Positions 34,336 through 46,900 of a stretch of 55,303 bases of DNA are shown here, piece after piece. Below the pieces are notes generated by a model. The model did no database searches and was not told the DNA's origin. It saw only the letters and a program-made list of their open reading frames with translations. Numbering within the stretch: position 1 is the first letter of the stretch; each line of letters starts with the position of its first letter. Made by a program: the position numbers and the translations under genes. The DNA is from Brachionus koreanus. Lineage: Eukaryota > Rotifera > Eurotatoria > Ploima > Brachionidae. Where the stretch lies: assembly GCA_016987375.1 (NCBI GenBank), contig PJRA01000323.1, positions 1,488,543 through 1,543,845 of the forward strand, given 5' to 3'.

Positions 34336-37300
34336 TCAGCATTCAATATTTGATGTGTCATGAAAAACTCTGTTTAGCTTTGCTTTTAATCGTTTTTTTT
34401 TCTTTTTGATCGATGTCAAGCTATCAAAATCTGTTTTAAGTTTCTTACTCAATACCTCATTTGGATTGAATGCGCTAATGCGAATTACCTCACCCATTCC
34501 CTTGGAAGTTCCTTCGCGGAAAAGCATAGTTGATCCCGGTCGAACATATTCCACTCTTGACATAAACTTCCATACAACTTTAGCTTTTTGATTAGTTTTT
34601 ATCTCATTTTTATCCATTCGAACAATAACTGCCGCCTGGCATACATTACCAATATGAACAGTAGCCTGAAAACCAACCGATAATTGACTTGCATGAAAAA
34701 GCACAAAAATCTCTGCTTCAAATTCAATGCAAGCCACTGGATTCAATTTAGGATGAACTATGACCATTCCTTTTCTCAATTTTTCTTTCATATTTTCTGG
34801 ATGGCCGATGCTTACCGCGGCCGATTGACCATATCTTACAACATTACATGGCACGCGGTACCTTTGAATAGTCTGAATCTCAATTGGTATAAATTTTCCC
34901 GATTTGAACGGGCCCAAAAGCATTTTGTCATGTTCCTTTATGCTTCCACTTTGAACAAGACCTGATAGAATATGTCCAGGCTTTTTTTTATAAAAAACAT
35001 CATCTACTTGAAATTCAGGCAGTTGATTTAAATCAGTTTCTTTTTCGTTAACCAAAATAGGACGTAAAATATTTAAAAATTTTGTCAGTATGTCCATATT
35101 GGTTCCTTCTACACAAGATGTCATGAATATGGGACAAACTTGACCGTCTGATAAATATTGAGCAGCATGTATGGCATCCTCTTCTGTACGGACTCGCATA
35201 GGACTCTTATCACAGCAGGGTGACTTAATCAACTCTTCGATTTCTGTCACTTTTTGCTCAAGCCAGCTTTCGGAAACTTGATCGATTTTATTAACAATTA
35301 TGAATATTTTTAAGCCTAGCGCCATTGAAAAACCTAAATGTTCTTTAGTGGTGCCAGCTATACCATTGTTAGCATTGATAACTAACATTATAAAATCTGG
35401 TGAGTATGTGGTCAAGCCTTTAACTGTTGTTTTCATGTATTTTGAATGACCAGCCAAATCGATAAAAGTAATCAATTTGGACGACTTTTCCAATATTTCT
35501 TCGACTGATCTGCAGTTGCCAAAGTTTTCAACCTTAAAAATAAATTTTAATATTCTTAAATTTAATTTAAACAAAAAATTTTCAGAACATAATTTAATCA
35601 TTTAAGAATGATGAATTATAAATAACGAGTTTTCAAAAAGTAATGGCCATTTTATTTCAAATTAAAAAAGATTAAAAAATTTTTATTCAAAATTCAATCC
35701 AAAAGCAATGATCAAATATATATGAACATTCGAAGTTTTTGCAACAAAAATATATCAAAATTCGGTGTTTTATATCATAATTTTTGAATGGATCATTGTC
35801 TCAAAATAATTTATATTATTATATATATATTTAGAATCATTTATATTATTAATAATTTATATATTTAGAATCCTTGAAAAAATTTTTTATAAGATGATAT
35901 ATAAAAATTAATTTCCTAAAAGCCAATGTTCCAGGGACATTTTTGTGAAAAGGTCACAGGCAATGTCAGTGGCCTAATTTAAAATATAAGCAACATTCAA
36001 ATTAAATAATAACTAATTTTATATATTTTTTTTCACATTAAAAGTAAAGTTACATTCTTATAAAATTTCACAGTCTTTTGATTAGAGAAACATATTTTTT
36101 TTTAATCAAAAAAAAGAGGTCATTTCTTTTTGAAAACTCTCTAGAATCCAAGCATTTATTTAATATTATTTTATTTAAATATTTTTTTTAATTTAATAAG
36201 ATGAAAATTGTTTTTTTTATCTAGACAAAAACGAGCCAAATTGTTCAATTTTTTTAATTGTGAAAAAGTTAAGAAACGAGTTGAATAAACCTTGTAAAAG
36301 CGGGCTAAACCGCCTTTATTTTTTCAAACAGTCACAAGTTCTTCTTAGACTCACTAGTTCTTGTACATTTTTAAAATTATTTGGAACGATTTACAATCGC
36401 TCATTTAATCACTCTAGCTCCTCTTTTGAAATCTCATTATTGAGCCAGCTCCTTTTATTTTTACTAAATTCGGATCTGAGTTATTCTTTTGAAATTCAGA
36501 TGCAAATAAACAGTAAAAAGCCGGCTTAAAGCAGTAAAATTTTTTTTCTAATATCAATTTTCAAAAATGATCAAACCATTTTAAATAATTTTATAATATT
36601 TATTTTTAGACTTTTGAAAAAGGATTGTAATTTATAAAAATGCACTGAAATTTATTGCGCATTTGATTTGAAAATGTTTTGATCATTTTTGAAAAATGAA
36701 ATTCGATCATAAACTTTACCAAAAAATCAGTCTTTTCCTCACATTTTCACAATATTGTAGTTCTATACAGACATCTATAAAAGTAATGAAAAAAGTCCGA
36801 GCAAGTCTTATTCAAATCCAAGTCAAGATTCAAAAGCTCAGCCAAGCAATGAACAAATTAGTTGTAGATTAAACTGGATCTCACACATGAATTTATTAAC
36901 AAAAAATAAAAATTTAGGGACATCAATATTAAAAAATTTTAACGACTTGTAAGAAAATTTAATTACAAGTAATATTTTGAACTTTTCTATTGCAACCTCG
37001 TATGAAGCATCTATCGAGAAAAGTAGTTCAACAAAAATTTCGAAGTCACAAACAACACAACTTTGGATTTAGATAAATTAAACTCTGTTATTAAGACTAG
37101 AAAACCCGAAAGGTTTTTTAGACCCCTTTTTTTAAAAATTTAAACTTAAATATTTTTGATAGAAAAAAAGTTTTTAAAAATTAAGAATTTTGTTTTAAAA
37201 AATCAGTCGGACCCTTTTCTGTGTTAGAGAAAAAGCATCAAAATCTTATCCAAATTTTAAAAAGCTTGAAAAAAATTTTTTTCTTTTTTATACTCAAAAT

Positions 37301-38047
37301 AATCATGAAGAGCATTGAATTTTCTAATTTTAACCTAAATTAACTAACTTTTAACTTTTTTTTAAAAATTTCATGTTAAAAGCTTACTTGAGCCGAATTA
37401 TTGAATCCCATAATTTCGTTGCAAATTGACGAAGTATGACCGGTTTGAATTTCATGTATGTGCCTAAGTAAGTTGAGACGGGCTTTTCCTTGGCCGTTAT
37501 CGAGCTCATCATGAGTCAGAACAGAGATAAGCGAGCTTTTGCCACTTTCGATATTGCCTAGTACAGCTATCCGTATACGAGTAAACTCTGAATCCTCGGA
37601 CACTTTTCTAATCAAAATTTCCAAGGACTTTTTACTAATTCCACTCGGATCTGTTATGGTTCGCTCTCTGAGGATAGACAAACTGGCTCCAAGTCGCTCG
37701 CTCATTCTAAAGTGGTGAATTTTAGCCTATTTCAAAATTCTTCTAAAATTTTACAGTTTCAGAGTTTCCATAGACTTTTGTAGCTCTTCTTCTGTTAGAC
37801 CGAAAAGAAATCCATTATCACTCACACCGATTTCATACACGGCTTCACCTAGTCCTTCCTGAAGCCTCCACTTAAGCTGAGTTACCAAATGTTCGAGTCG
37901 AATAGGGGTTGGATCGATTAACTTAAGCTTATATTCGATATTTCCTTTTTCTATCTCGGGTGGCAAGCAAAATTGGGAGCTTATTTGCTCTTCTTCGTCC
38001 GAAGAGGAGTCTGAGTCGCCGAACAAATCTACAAGACCTGCATTCAT
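34336..38047 (-). CDS. GTPBP1/GTPBP2-family translational GTPase
   Basis: Three exons: 38047-37755, 37706-37388, 35532-34336; frames close to 602 aa. GTPBP1/2 are eEF1A/Hbs1-related GTPases that act on elongation or stalled ribosomes and mRNA surveillance. Seen: acidic N-terminus (DLFGDSDSSSDEEEQ), G1 GNIESGKS at 148-155, the family block LTHDELDNGQGKARLNLLRH, EIQTGHTSSICNEIMGF, G3 DLAGH at 229-233, KYMKTTVKGL, TKEHLGF and G4 NKID at 285-288 (TKID in mammals); then beta-barrel domains with RKGMVIVHPKLNPVACIEFE and LFREGTSKGMGEVI, ending in a basic Lys-rich tail. Intron 1 is 48 nt but intron 2 is 1855 nt, unusually long here. Too little distinguishes GTPBP1 from GTPBP2. Confidence 0.9.
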
Positions 38048-39419
38048 TACTTTGTCTATACAAAAAACAAATGTCTAGAGAATAGCAAAAGAGGAGTGTA
38101 ATTTAAAATAATTTAATCTTTATATCTATGCTAAATAGCTTTTTGTTAAGAGAACAAAGCAACTTTGAAAAAAATATTCTGCTGCTACTTGATTACATCA
38201 TCAAATATTTTCTAGCTTGAACATAATAATAAAATATTAAAATTAAATGCAATTAAAACGCTTGGTTTTTATACAACAAAAATTTGAATTAATGCTTAAT
38301 TTCAAAATTTGATTAGGATTTGAATATTTGAAATTCTGCCTATTTTTGTTGAAATTTACAGCTATTTTTGTGAAATTTTTATTTCCTGACAAAAAAATAA
38401 AAGTCACTTGATTCGAATTATTAGTGAAATTAAATTATTTGTCATAGAATTTGATTATTCAATTTTGTCTTGCAAAAAATCTTATTTAAGAAAACTTCTT
38501 TATTCAAGTTAACTAGCATTTAATTAAAGAAAGCATCTAAAAGCTATTTAGGGTTTTTTTTTTATTCTTAATCTCTAAGAAAAAAATTTTAATACATGAA
38601 ATATTTAAGATTTGATTTTTTTTTATTGAATAATTAGAAATTAATCTCTAAAAAACATATGTTTAGAATGATAATTTTCTACATATTTTATTCTTCAATT
38701 AGTTTAATAAAAAAATTTTGAAATGAAAATTTATCTTGAAATTTAAAATTGAAATTTAAACTAAATGTTATCATCATTTTGAAAATAAAATAAAAGTTTA
38801 AAATTTTACTTATTTTTTTGATTCGAATTTTCTTAATTTTCTTTTTTTCTTATTCATTCCCTTAAATTAATTCTCTCATTTTGCCAAATTGAATGAATAA
38901 AATATATATACCTTTGTCTTTAATTAAAAACTTTCTACATTTACCTAATTAATTTAATACAGTGAATTTCTTTTTTCAATTTAATTTGATTTTGTAATTG
39001 ACTAGAGCAATTAAAATTAATAAGAGAAAATTAAATTTAAATATTTTAAAAGTTTTTGTTAGAAGCAGAAAAGAATTTGGAGAATTTGGGTTCATCAAAT
39101 TATAAAGTGAAAATATTTTTCTTTTTTTTTCTAACACACTACCTTTTAAAAAAAAAGGAATTAGGATTCAAAAAAATTTGAAAAAAAATTTAAAAAAAAA
39201 AAAAAAGTTGTTCTATTTTTTCAATATTGAAAAAATTCAAAAACGGTTTAAAGTTTTCTTCTTTGTTCTTTTCGAGGAGTGCGCTAGTTGTTTTCAAAAA
39301 TATCCTTTATTTGGAACATACTTATAAATATAACTAAAATATGACCCTCAAAATATAATTCTAGAAAGCGTTTAATAGCCTTTGAATTCAAAACGTTCAT
39401 TCAAATTCCATCATGCTGT
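38048..39419. other. Intergenic upstream of the GTPBP gene
   Basis: AT-rich with long homopolymers; no coding signal and no clear repeat found. It should contain the GTPBP promoter just right of 38047. Confidence 0.5.
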
Positions 39420-40110
39420 CCTGATAGTAAAAAAGACAAAATAAGAGCTGCTGTTATTCAGCAAAATGGAAAATCATATTCGTAGATAGCTAATGATTTT
39501 AATAGATTGAAATAATTATTATGACAAATTTTGATCGAAAAATTAAAAATATTCATGCGAAGATTGCCCCATACCTAATATTTCAACAGAAAAAGATGAT
39601 AAAATTAAGTCAATATGGTTTAAAAAAATAAAAAAAAAATCCGCCATCAAATAACACAGAAAAGCATCAGGCTCTCTGGTTAGATTTAGATTATTAGAAA
39701 GAATGCTTGAATGAAAATTTTTACAATTCATTTATATCTTTTACACTGATATGGATACAAAAAGCTAATCGTCTAACAAGTGATTTGTGGAAAAGTTCAG
39801 TGAATTTAAACGATTTTCTTATTGCCCAGCATCCTATTTGCAGAACTATGTTTAACTTGAACATCCCATTTCATTTTATGTTTTAAAAATATTCCAAGAT
39901 CTGTTTCACAAACAGTTATAACGATTTAATTATTAGGAGAACAAAGCAAGAAATTAGTTTTATTAGAAATTGCTTCTGTACTAGCAATTGAGGTCTAGAA
40001 ATTTTTCTTTGTTTGACGGAAGACTTAATTCTCACAGATACGTTGATATTTTTGGATATACTTTACTTCCAACAATGGATATGTTGAGATAAGACGAAGC
40101 CTTCATGTCT
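39420..40110 (+). mobile_element. Decayed Tc1/mariner-like transposase
   Basis: The plus strand gives frame-broken matches to the family: near 39440 KIRAAVIQQNGKSYS followed after a stop by IANDFNRL (N-terminal helix-turn-helix pattern), and near 40005-40085 SLFDGRLNSHRYVDIFGYTL then LPTM (pattern G..NS..Y..IL...LLP). Stops and frameshifts throughout mark it as dead. Confidence 0.5.
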
Positions 40111-40779
40111 TATCAGCGTTTTATCGTTGGAATATTTTTGTATAATTTAAAAAACAAATAAATGGATTAAATTAAATTTTTTTGCATTAAAAAAATGGTT
40201 TATTTTTCAAAATAAAATAATAAAATAGAAAATTTCCGATCTTTTCAATCCTAATTTTTAAAATATTATGTAAATACTATAAATTGGATGGCTTCATCAA
40301 AAATGACAGCAGTTTGAAAATCTATTTTAGTCTTAGCGTTTTAATTTTTAGGTTAATAATGAAAAAACTTTTGCCCTTAAAAGCAAAAGTCAGATTTTGA
40401 CCATTAAAATCAATTTGCCAAAAAAAACAACCTAGTGTGAAGCATCAATTGAGAAGTGTTGTTCAACCAAAAATTTTAATTAAAATTGATTATTTTAATT
40501 TATAAAAGATTTAATTATAAATTCAAAAAATCAGTGAAGAACTTCAAAAATATCGGAGAAAAATTTCTCGTGATTCCTGGTGATGAAACAAGTCCTATTT
40601 TCTTCATCATAAAATCGTTCTTTAAGATTCTTTTGAAATTTTTTCTGAACCACACTGGTAATTTTCATCATTTTTACGTAAAATGATGTATAATTAGGTC
40701 AATTTACTTTATTTTTAGTCAAACTTAACAAAAGCTGATGACCAAATAAGTCCATTTTTACCTAATAAAATTTAGAATA

Positions 40780-41960
40780 GTATAGTATAGTGGTTTATTG
40801 CAACGCATAAAAAATGCGTAAAATCTGACAACACATAGTGTGCAAATAATATCATGAGAGTTTTTGTCTATTTTTGCTTTAAAAATATTACTAGATTGAG
40901 CTTCCACTACTCCCAACTTATTCAAGTCAATTACAACACGGCTTGTAAAGAAGTGGTATTGTTGGGAACAATTTTTGATTATTTCTCTTTTAATTTTTTA
41001 TAGATGGCTTCTTGTATTTCTGCTTGAAAAAGTGAGTGAAGATTGCCATTTGACGTGATCAATATTTTTTTTAACTTTAAACATTTGAATTAAGTCAACT
41101 CTCATTCTCCTTTCGGTTAAATCATCAGATTTTTTCTTTAGAAGTGGCACAAGTAGGGATAGAAAGCCAGTTCGTAGATTAAACCGGTTCGTAAATCAAA
41201 CCGGTTTGTGGAACCGGTTCGTGAAACGTGTTTGTCAATGGTCATAAACTTAATCGGTTTTAAAAAAAATTTGAATAAAAATTTAAATTTTCATTCGAAA
41301 AACTAATTTACAAGAGTTGAGTTAATATTTAAGAAATTTAAATTTAAAATTAAATATTACTTTATTTAAAAAAAAAAAAGTTTTTAAACCGGTTCCATTT
41401 ACGAACCGGTTTCCCACCTCTAGGCACAAGTAGCTCTTCATTGAACAGCCTCTAGAATTCTTATATCTTTCTAGAATATTTTATATTTTTCTAGAACTTG
41501 ACCAAGTATTCTGTTGCCTTTGAGACTGACGAACAAACTTACGAATTCCATTTTAAATCGTTTTGGATTCAGATTACTAAGTGTTTCTGACTCCGGGATC
41601 TTGAGACAAGATGAGCTTTACCATTCGCTAAATCATTTATAATGTATTCATTTTGGAGCCCTTGGTTCCGATTAAAACTCATAATCTCGCATTTATCAAA
41701 ATTTAGATCCATAGACCACTAATTACACCAGCTAATTAATAAATCAATATCATCTTGAAATAACTTAAATGATTTATGCGGATTGTATCTATCGATTGAT
41801 AGAATATCTTGTAGTCGTCTGCACAAAGTAGACAGAGCCTAGTTGTACACCACTAGTCACAATAAGCAATTCGGATCCTGTTTTACCAACTACCACTCTT
41901 TGTTTACGATTACTAAGAAACGATTCGATCCATTTTAATAACATTCCGTCAATTTGATTT
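40780..41960 (-). mobile_element. LINE fragment (Jockey/CR1-type), interrupted by a MITE
   Basis: On the minus strand, from 41955 leftward: LLKWIESFLSNRKQRVVVGK then TGSELLIVTSGV, the standard reverse-transcriptase block before the PQGS loop, followed by a shortened region with YADD-like debris and many stops. The left end (cagattttacgc... then caataaaccactatac tandem tatac repeats on the minus strand) looks like the 3' UTR and microsatellite tail. The hAT MITE 41154-41422 lies inside it. Confidence 0.65.
41154..41422. mobile_element. hAT-type MITE, 269 bp, with 8-bp target duplication
   Basis: Flanked by perfect GGCACAAG direct repeats (41146-41153 and 41423-41430). The ends are decayed terminal inverted repeats: TAGGGATAGAAAGCCAG on the left, TAGAGGTGGGAAACCGG as reverse complement of the right. 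The right end matches the hAT terminal pattern YAGRGGTGGGMAA. The interior holds repeated AACCGGTT palindromes near both ends, probably transposase or host-factor binding sites. No coding capacity. Confidence 0.8.
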
Positions 41961-42370
41961 TAAAAATTTTTGTTATTTTTATAACAATTTTTCATTTTAT
42001 TTGTAATTCTACACAAAAATATTATTGACTATAAAAAATACAATGAATAAAAATTAAATATAATAATTTTTCGAATGAATAAGACCAACAAAATTAGAGT
42101 CAATTTTTTTTTTGAATTTGAATTAATACGACTCTTCTTAAAAAATTTCTTAGTTATTTAAAAAAAGTTTAATTTCAAATATTTTAGCTGATGACCATAA
42201 TCTTGGAGCTATAAAATGTTATAAATGCTATATGTGATTTGCAATCTACAAAAAATTAACACTCTCATTCCGGAAGGGTTTTTAGATCCTTAGTTTTACC
42301 TTTATTTTTTTCCATGAAAATAAGCATATTTTGAAACAAAAGTAAATGTAACATAAAGTGTCGAAAAAAA

Positions 42371-42531
42371 GGCAAAATGAAAATAATTTTACATTTTTAC
42401 ATTTTCATATTTTTAGATTTTTTGTGCAATTTTTCAGAAAATTAAAAAAACTCTCGCAAATTTTCTGAAATATTTCACAAAAAATCTAAAAATATGAAAA
42501 TGTAAAAATGTAAAATTATTTTCATTTTGCC
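42371..42531. repeat. Near-perfect 73-bp inverted repeat with a 15-nt loop
   Basis: Arms 42371-42443 and 42459-42531 pair with two or three mismatches (ggcaaaatgaaaataatttt ... ttcagaaaatt against aattttctgaa ... attttcattttgcc). The transcript of either strand would form a long hairpin. Bounded outside by short aaaa runs; no target duplication seen. Confidence 0.85.
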
Positions 42532-43381
42532 GAAAAAAACCCTCTGGGTTTTAGTAAGAAATTAATTAGATTTAAAGATACAAAAATGATCAGCCAAAAT
42601 CAATACTTAAATAAAATCTATTTTGCCTGAATTTATAATATCATCTGTCTTTTCTCCTTAAATTTAATATTTATTTTTGTTTTTATAATCGAAAAATAAA
42701 CTTGATTTTAAAACCAAATTAAAAAAAGGTCATTTTCTTAAATAATACCATAATACCGTTCATTGAGTTGTCATAATTTCATTGAAGCATGGAACTTAGA
42801 GTTTTCTTATTTAAAAATAATCTAATTGCAGATTTTTGTTTAAGAATTATTTCAAATAGTAAATTGCATCATTTAATTTCAAATTAAAATAGCTTTAATT
42901 CATTAAATTAATTAGAAATTTTTTGAATCATCAAATAAACTAAACAAAATATTGTTTTGAAAGCGAATTGTCATGCAGAACTAAAATTTTCACCTGTGTT
43001 TCTCTTAAGCATTTATCGTCTAAAATTGATAAGCAAGCGCAAAATCAAGTCAAACGATAAAAAAAATTGGAAACAAACTTAAAACAATCACATATATTCG
43101 CTCACCAAAAGATAAAAAAAAACTCAGTCAAAATATTTTTAAGATTTACGTTCAAATGTAAATCATTTAAATCAATTTGCAACCAACAACAAAAAAAAAT
43201 TATTTATTTTCTTAAAATTATCTAAGCAATTAAAAAAATTAAAATTTTCACCAGGGCTTTTTTTCTAATTTTTTTTTCTAACTTAATGCTATATTTTGTC
43301 AAGTCTTGTTCTTTACACTTACAAATTATATGTTTTTATTTTTTAATTTGTTTCCTAATCTTGTATAAAAACAATCCTAAA

Positions 43382-43825
43382 ATGGAATATGAGCCGCATG
43401 AAACTTTAAATGAACCATATCAATTCAACATAGAAGATCTTCATTCACGAGTGGAAACTCTTACGAAGCCAACAGTGAAATTGGAAAACCAAGTACAAAA
43501 GGGTCCTAGAATAGTTAAAAAGCAGTCGTTAACCAACTCAACTATGGCTAAAACTCGAACAGATTCAAGTAATCAAAACACATCAAATTGTGGAAAAACC
43601 AATCCTCCATTTTACAACCCAGAGCGGGTATTTGGCCCCAGTTTGCCGAACTCACTGCGTCGCTCAGCTCCTCAATACTCTTTCGGCACAAGACGAGAAA
43701 GCTTGACAGACGCTAAAGGCTGTGGCCGAAGCCCCGGGCCCATCTATAATGTAACTCAAGCCGTAAATTATATCAAAAAAAGAGCGCCAGCATTCACTAT
43801 TGGTATCAAGAACAGAATATGCTAG
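43382..43825 (+). CDS. Sperm-tail PG-rich repeat (STPG/ODF3-like) protein
   Basis: 147 aa from the ATG at 43382 to TAG. SHIPPO/STPG repeats occur in ODF3/CIMAP and related microtubule-associated proteins of cilia and sperm tails. Seen: YNPERVFGPSLPNS, APQYSFGTRRES, SPGPIYNVTQAV and APAFTIGIK, alternating PGP.Y and P.F.(I/F)G motifs. The frame is open further upstream to 43286 with a hydrophobic stretch (LQIICFYFLICFLILY), but that would put a membrane segment before a cytoplasmic protein, so I chose the inner Met. A coding intron upstream cannot be excluded. AATAAA at 43839-43844 is just past the stop. Confidence 0.8.
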   Translation: MEYEPHETLNEPYQFNIEDLHSRVETLTKPTVKLENQVQKGPRIVKKQSLTNSTMAKTRTDSSNQNTSNCGKTNPPFYNPERVFGPSLPNSLRRSAPQYSFGTRRESLTDAKGCGRSPGPIYNVTQAVNYIKKRAPAFTIGIKNRIC

Positions 43826-43979
43826 TTGTGGTTTTGTAAATAAATTTTATCAAGAAAAAAAATTAATAAATTTTGTTTAAATTTGTTCTTTATTAAAAAT
43901 ATTATGTAGGGGTCAAAATATCCAGATTTTTTGGATTTGAAAACAAAAATAAATTAAAAAAAAATTATATTTATTTTTT

Positions 43980-46900
43980 TTAATGCTTTTTGAGAAGAAT
44001 TTTTTCAAGTCCTAATAGTGGCACTTCAAATGTCATTGAAACTAGGAAGGCGCAAGCTAACGAGACCACTAAATTGGCAATATAATTAAAAATCTTAGAT
44101 AATAAAATTAGTAAATATATTTTGAAAAAATAAAAAAAGTTATTTACTATGGTCGAGTCTTGCATGTGGATCGGATGGTCTTGTACTCCGTTAAAATATA
44201 AAATAACCACAGTGTGAAATAAATAAAGACAGTAAGAAAGACGCGATAAAGGCACCCAAACAGGCCAACTGAGTATTGAATTGACTATTCCACCGTGCGA
44301 AGTAACACAAGCGAAAATAATGTAGCTTAGACCGACAGCCCATAGTGTTCTAAAATATAAAATTTAAATTTAGTATAGAAAAAATTTAAAAATTAATTTT
44401 ATATATTTCAATTTGTTACTAGTTAAAATAGTTTTTTTAATACTAGAAGCACCAAGCATTTTTTCATGCTTTTTTAATTCAAAAATATTTTTAAAAAAAA
44501 TTGTAATAAACTTACATTTTTTAAAGAAAATTTCAAAATCTTCATTATTCAAAAAAAAATATATTCTTTGAAAAAATAAATTCAAAAGAAACGAAGATTT
44601 ATTAATTTTCGAAACGATTCATTTTGGTGCTTCTAGTGCTAAAAATCAGTTTTATAAATTCTTATTTTTAATTTGTAATAACTTTTTATAAAATTTAGTA
44701 TAGAAAAAATTGCTTGGAATACCTAGACGATGCTTGGTAGAGAATATTCTCGGTTAGACTCAAAGGATTTCCATTTAAATTCGGGTAAATTCCGAAAAGC
44801 ATTAAACCAAGCATTGTCAGACTTAACAGCCAGAACAATAGATTGAATTCAAATTTAATTTTGAAATTTTGTCTATTTTTAAAATGCAGAATTAAATAGC
44901 CGAGAATTATTCCGACTATGTAGGGTCCAATTCTGCACCATGGAGTAATGTAAATTTTTTGAAAATAGTTTGGATTATTTCTAAAATAAAATTTTATTTA
45001 AAATTTTTTCATTTATTTAAAATTTTTTTTTTATATTTACCCCAATAATCCAAGTTCAGTTCTCGGATAGTGATTTATTATTAAAGCAGTTGCGATTATG
45101 TTTGCAATTAATAGAGCAATGCATATTCCAAAACCCAAAATTTTTTTCCTGATAAATTTATGAAAATGTTTTTGTGTAATTTATTTTAAGCATAGTCTAA
45201 ATTTACCCGAGAGCCAAAGGAATTAACATTAGAGGAGCAATGAAATAAAATTGCATGTCATTTGCCAAATACCAACTCACGCCAAGACACTTAAAATTTA
45301 AAAAAATATTGAATATTTGAAAAAAAATTTTTTTCGTTTCTATTTTTACCGCTTGATCAGTTTTTACTAGATTATTTACATATAACAAGTTGGTCCACCA
45401 TGTGTCGTGACATTTATTTATTTCGAAACCGTCTTTAGGATACATTGGGCCAGTACCAAGATATTTTGTTAGTGTTGCGCTAAACATTAAAACGAGCATG
45501 TATGGTGGCGTCAGCCTAAATTTTTCATGACAAGAAAAATTTTTATGCTTCAAATAAATTTTTAAAAAGCTACCTCCATATTCTGTGTAAATAATATTTG
45601 ATCATCAGTTGGATGGATATTTTTTTTTTGGCAGTTTCTTTTAGGAATAGATAGGAAGTCAAAAGGCCACTAAAAATAAAGCAATATATTTCTAAGATTG
45701 ACTTGTTATAATTAAATAAAAGACAGATGATTATTAGTTTTTATTTTGATAAAAATATGAAATATTTTAACTGATAAGTTGAATTTTAGGAATTAACTTA
45801 CAGTCTTACATGCTTTATGATTTACTTTTAATTTCGAAATTAATAATAAGCTCGAATGAAGTTAACAGTAATCATCAAAAACACGAATAGTGTTCTTCTC
45901 ATCAAACAGCTCAAACAACTAGATCTCAAATCTGAAATTCTAATGACTGTCTTCAAAAGTCTATTTATTAGCCATCTTGATAATAAAAGTCCCGTTTTGA
46001 CTAGACTTAAAATCTTTCATTTTTCATTTACTAAATAAAAATACACAAATATATACAAATTATACAATATTAATTCACAGACTGTATAAAATGGTGTATT
46101 TCACTAACTGTGACATTTATATTCATTCAATAAACTAAACTAAACTTAAAGTTTAAGGCATTCAAGCTCTCCATATTCATTAATTCAATTTGTTTGTACA
46201 TATTTTGTTAAAAAATTTAAAAATTAATTTTATATATTTCAATTTGTTACTAGTTAAAATAGTTTTTTTAATACTAGAAGCACCAAGCATTTTTTCATGC
46301 TTTTTTAATTCAAAAATATTTTTAAAAAAAATTGTAATAAACTTACATTTTTTAAAGAAAATTTCAAAATCTTCATTATTCAAAAAAAAATATATTCTTT
46401 GAAAAAATAAATTCAAAAGAAACGAAGATTTATTAATTTTCGAAACGATTCATTTTGGTGCTTCTAGTGCTAAAAATCAGTTTTATAAATTCTTATTTTT
46501 AATTTGTAATAACTTTTTATAAATTTTAACAAATAAACTGTAAATGTACACGGCCTATCGGTGGTGATGGGCTCAGATACATGTTAGGTGTCGCAGCAAG
46601 CAATTAATACTATATCAGTATTTAATTTTGATATTAATTTTTTTTGAGGAAAATAGACCAGACCGAAACAAAAGAAAAGAAATTTATAAGTGAATATATT
46701 AGTTATTTAGATTTAGAGTTTAACAAGGATATGGAGTTGATGAATTTTTGGGGAGGAGCCCAATTCCCCATATCCTAAAATTCTGTCTATACCAGCTTCA
46801 TCAGGTCCTGCTGAAAGACCTTATTACGATGTAATTTCGAACATCTTATAATTTAATATTTTTTTTTCAAATTTATTAATTAAATGTATTAATTTAAGAA

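Noticed and set aside
36260..36529. 89-aa plus-strand ORF in the GTPBP intron
   Set aside because: Composition is Ser/Leu/Phe-rich without motifs, inside an intron with repeat-like words; not supported as a gene.
43286..43381. Upstream extension of the STPG-like ORF
   Set aside because: It would add a hydrophobic segment not expected in a cytoskeletal protein, and the inner ATG gives a clean start.
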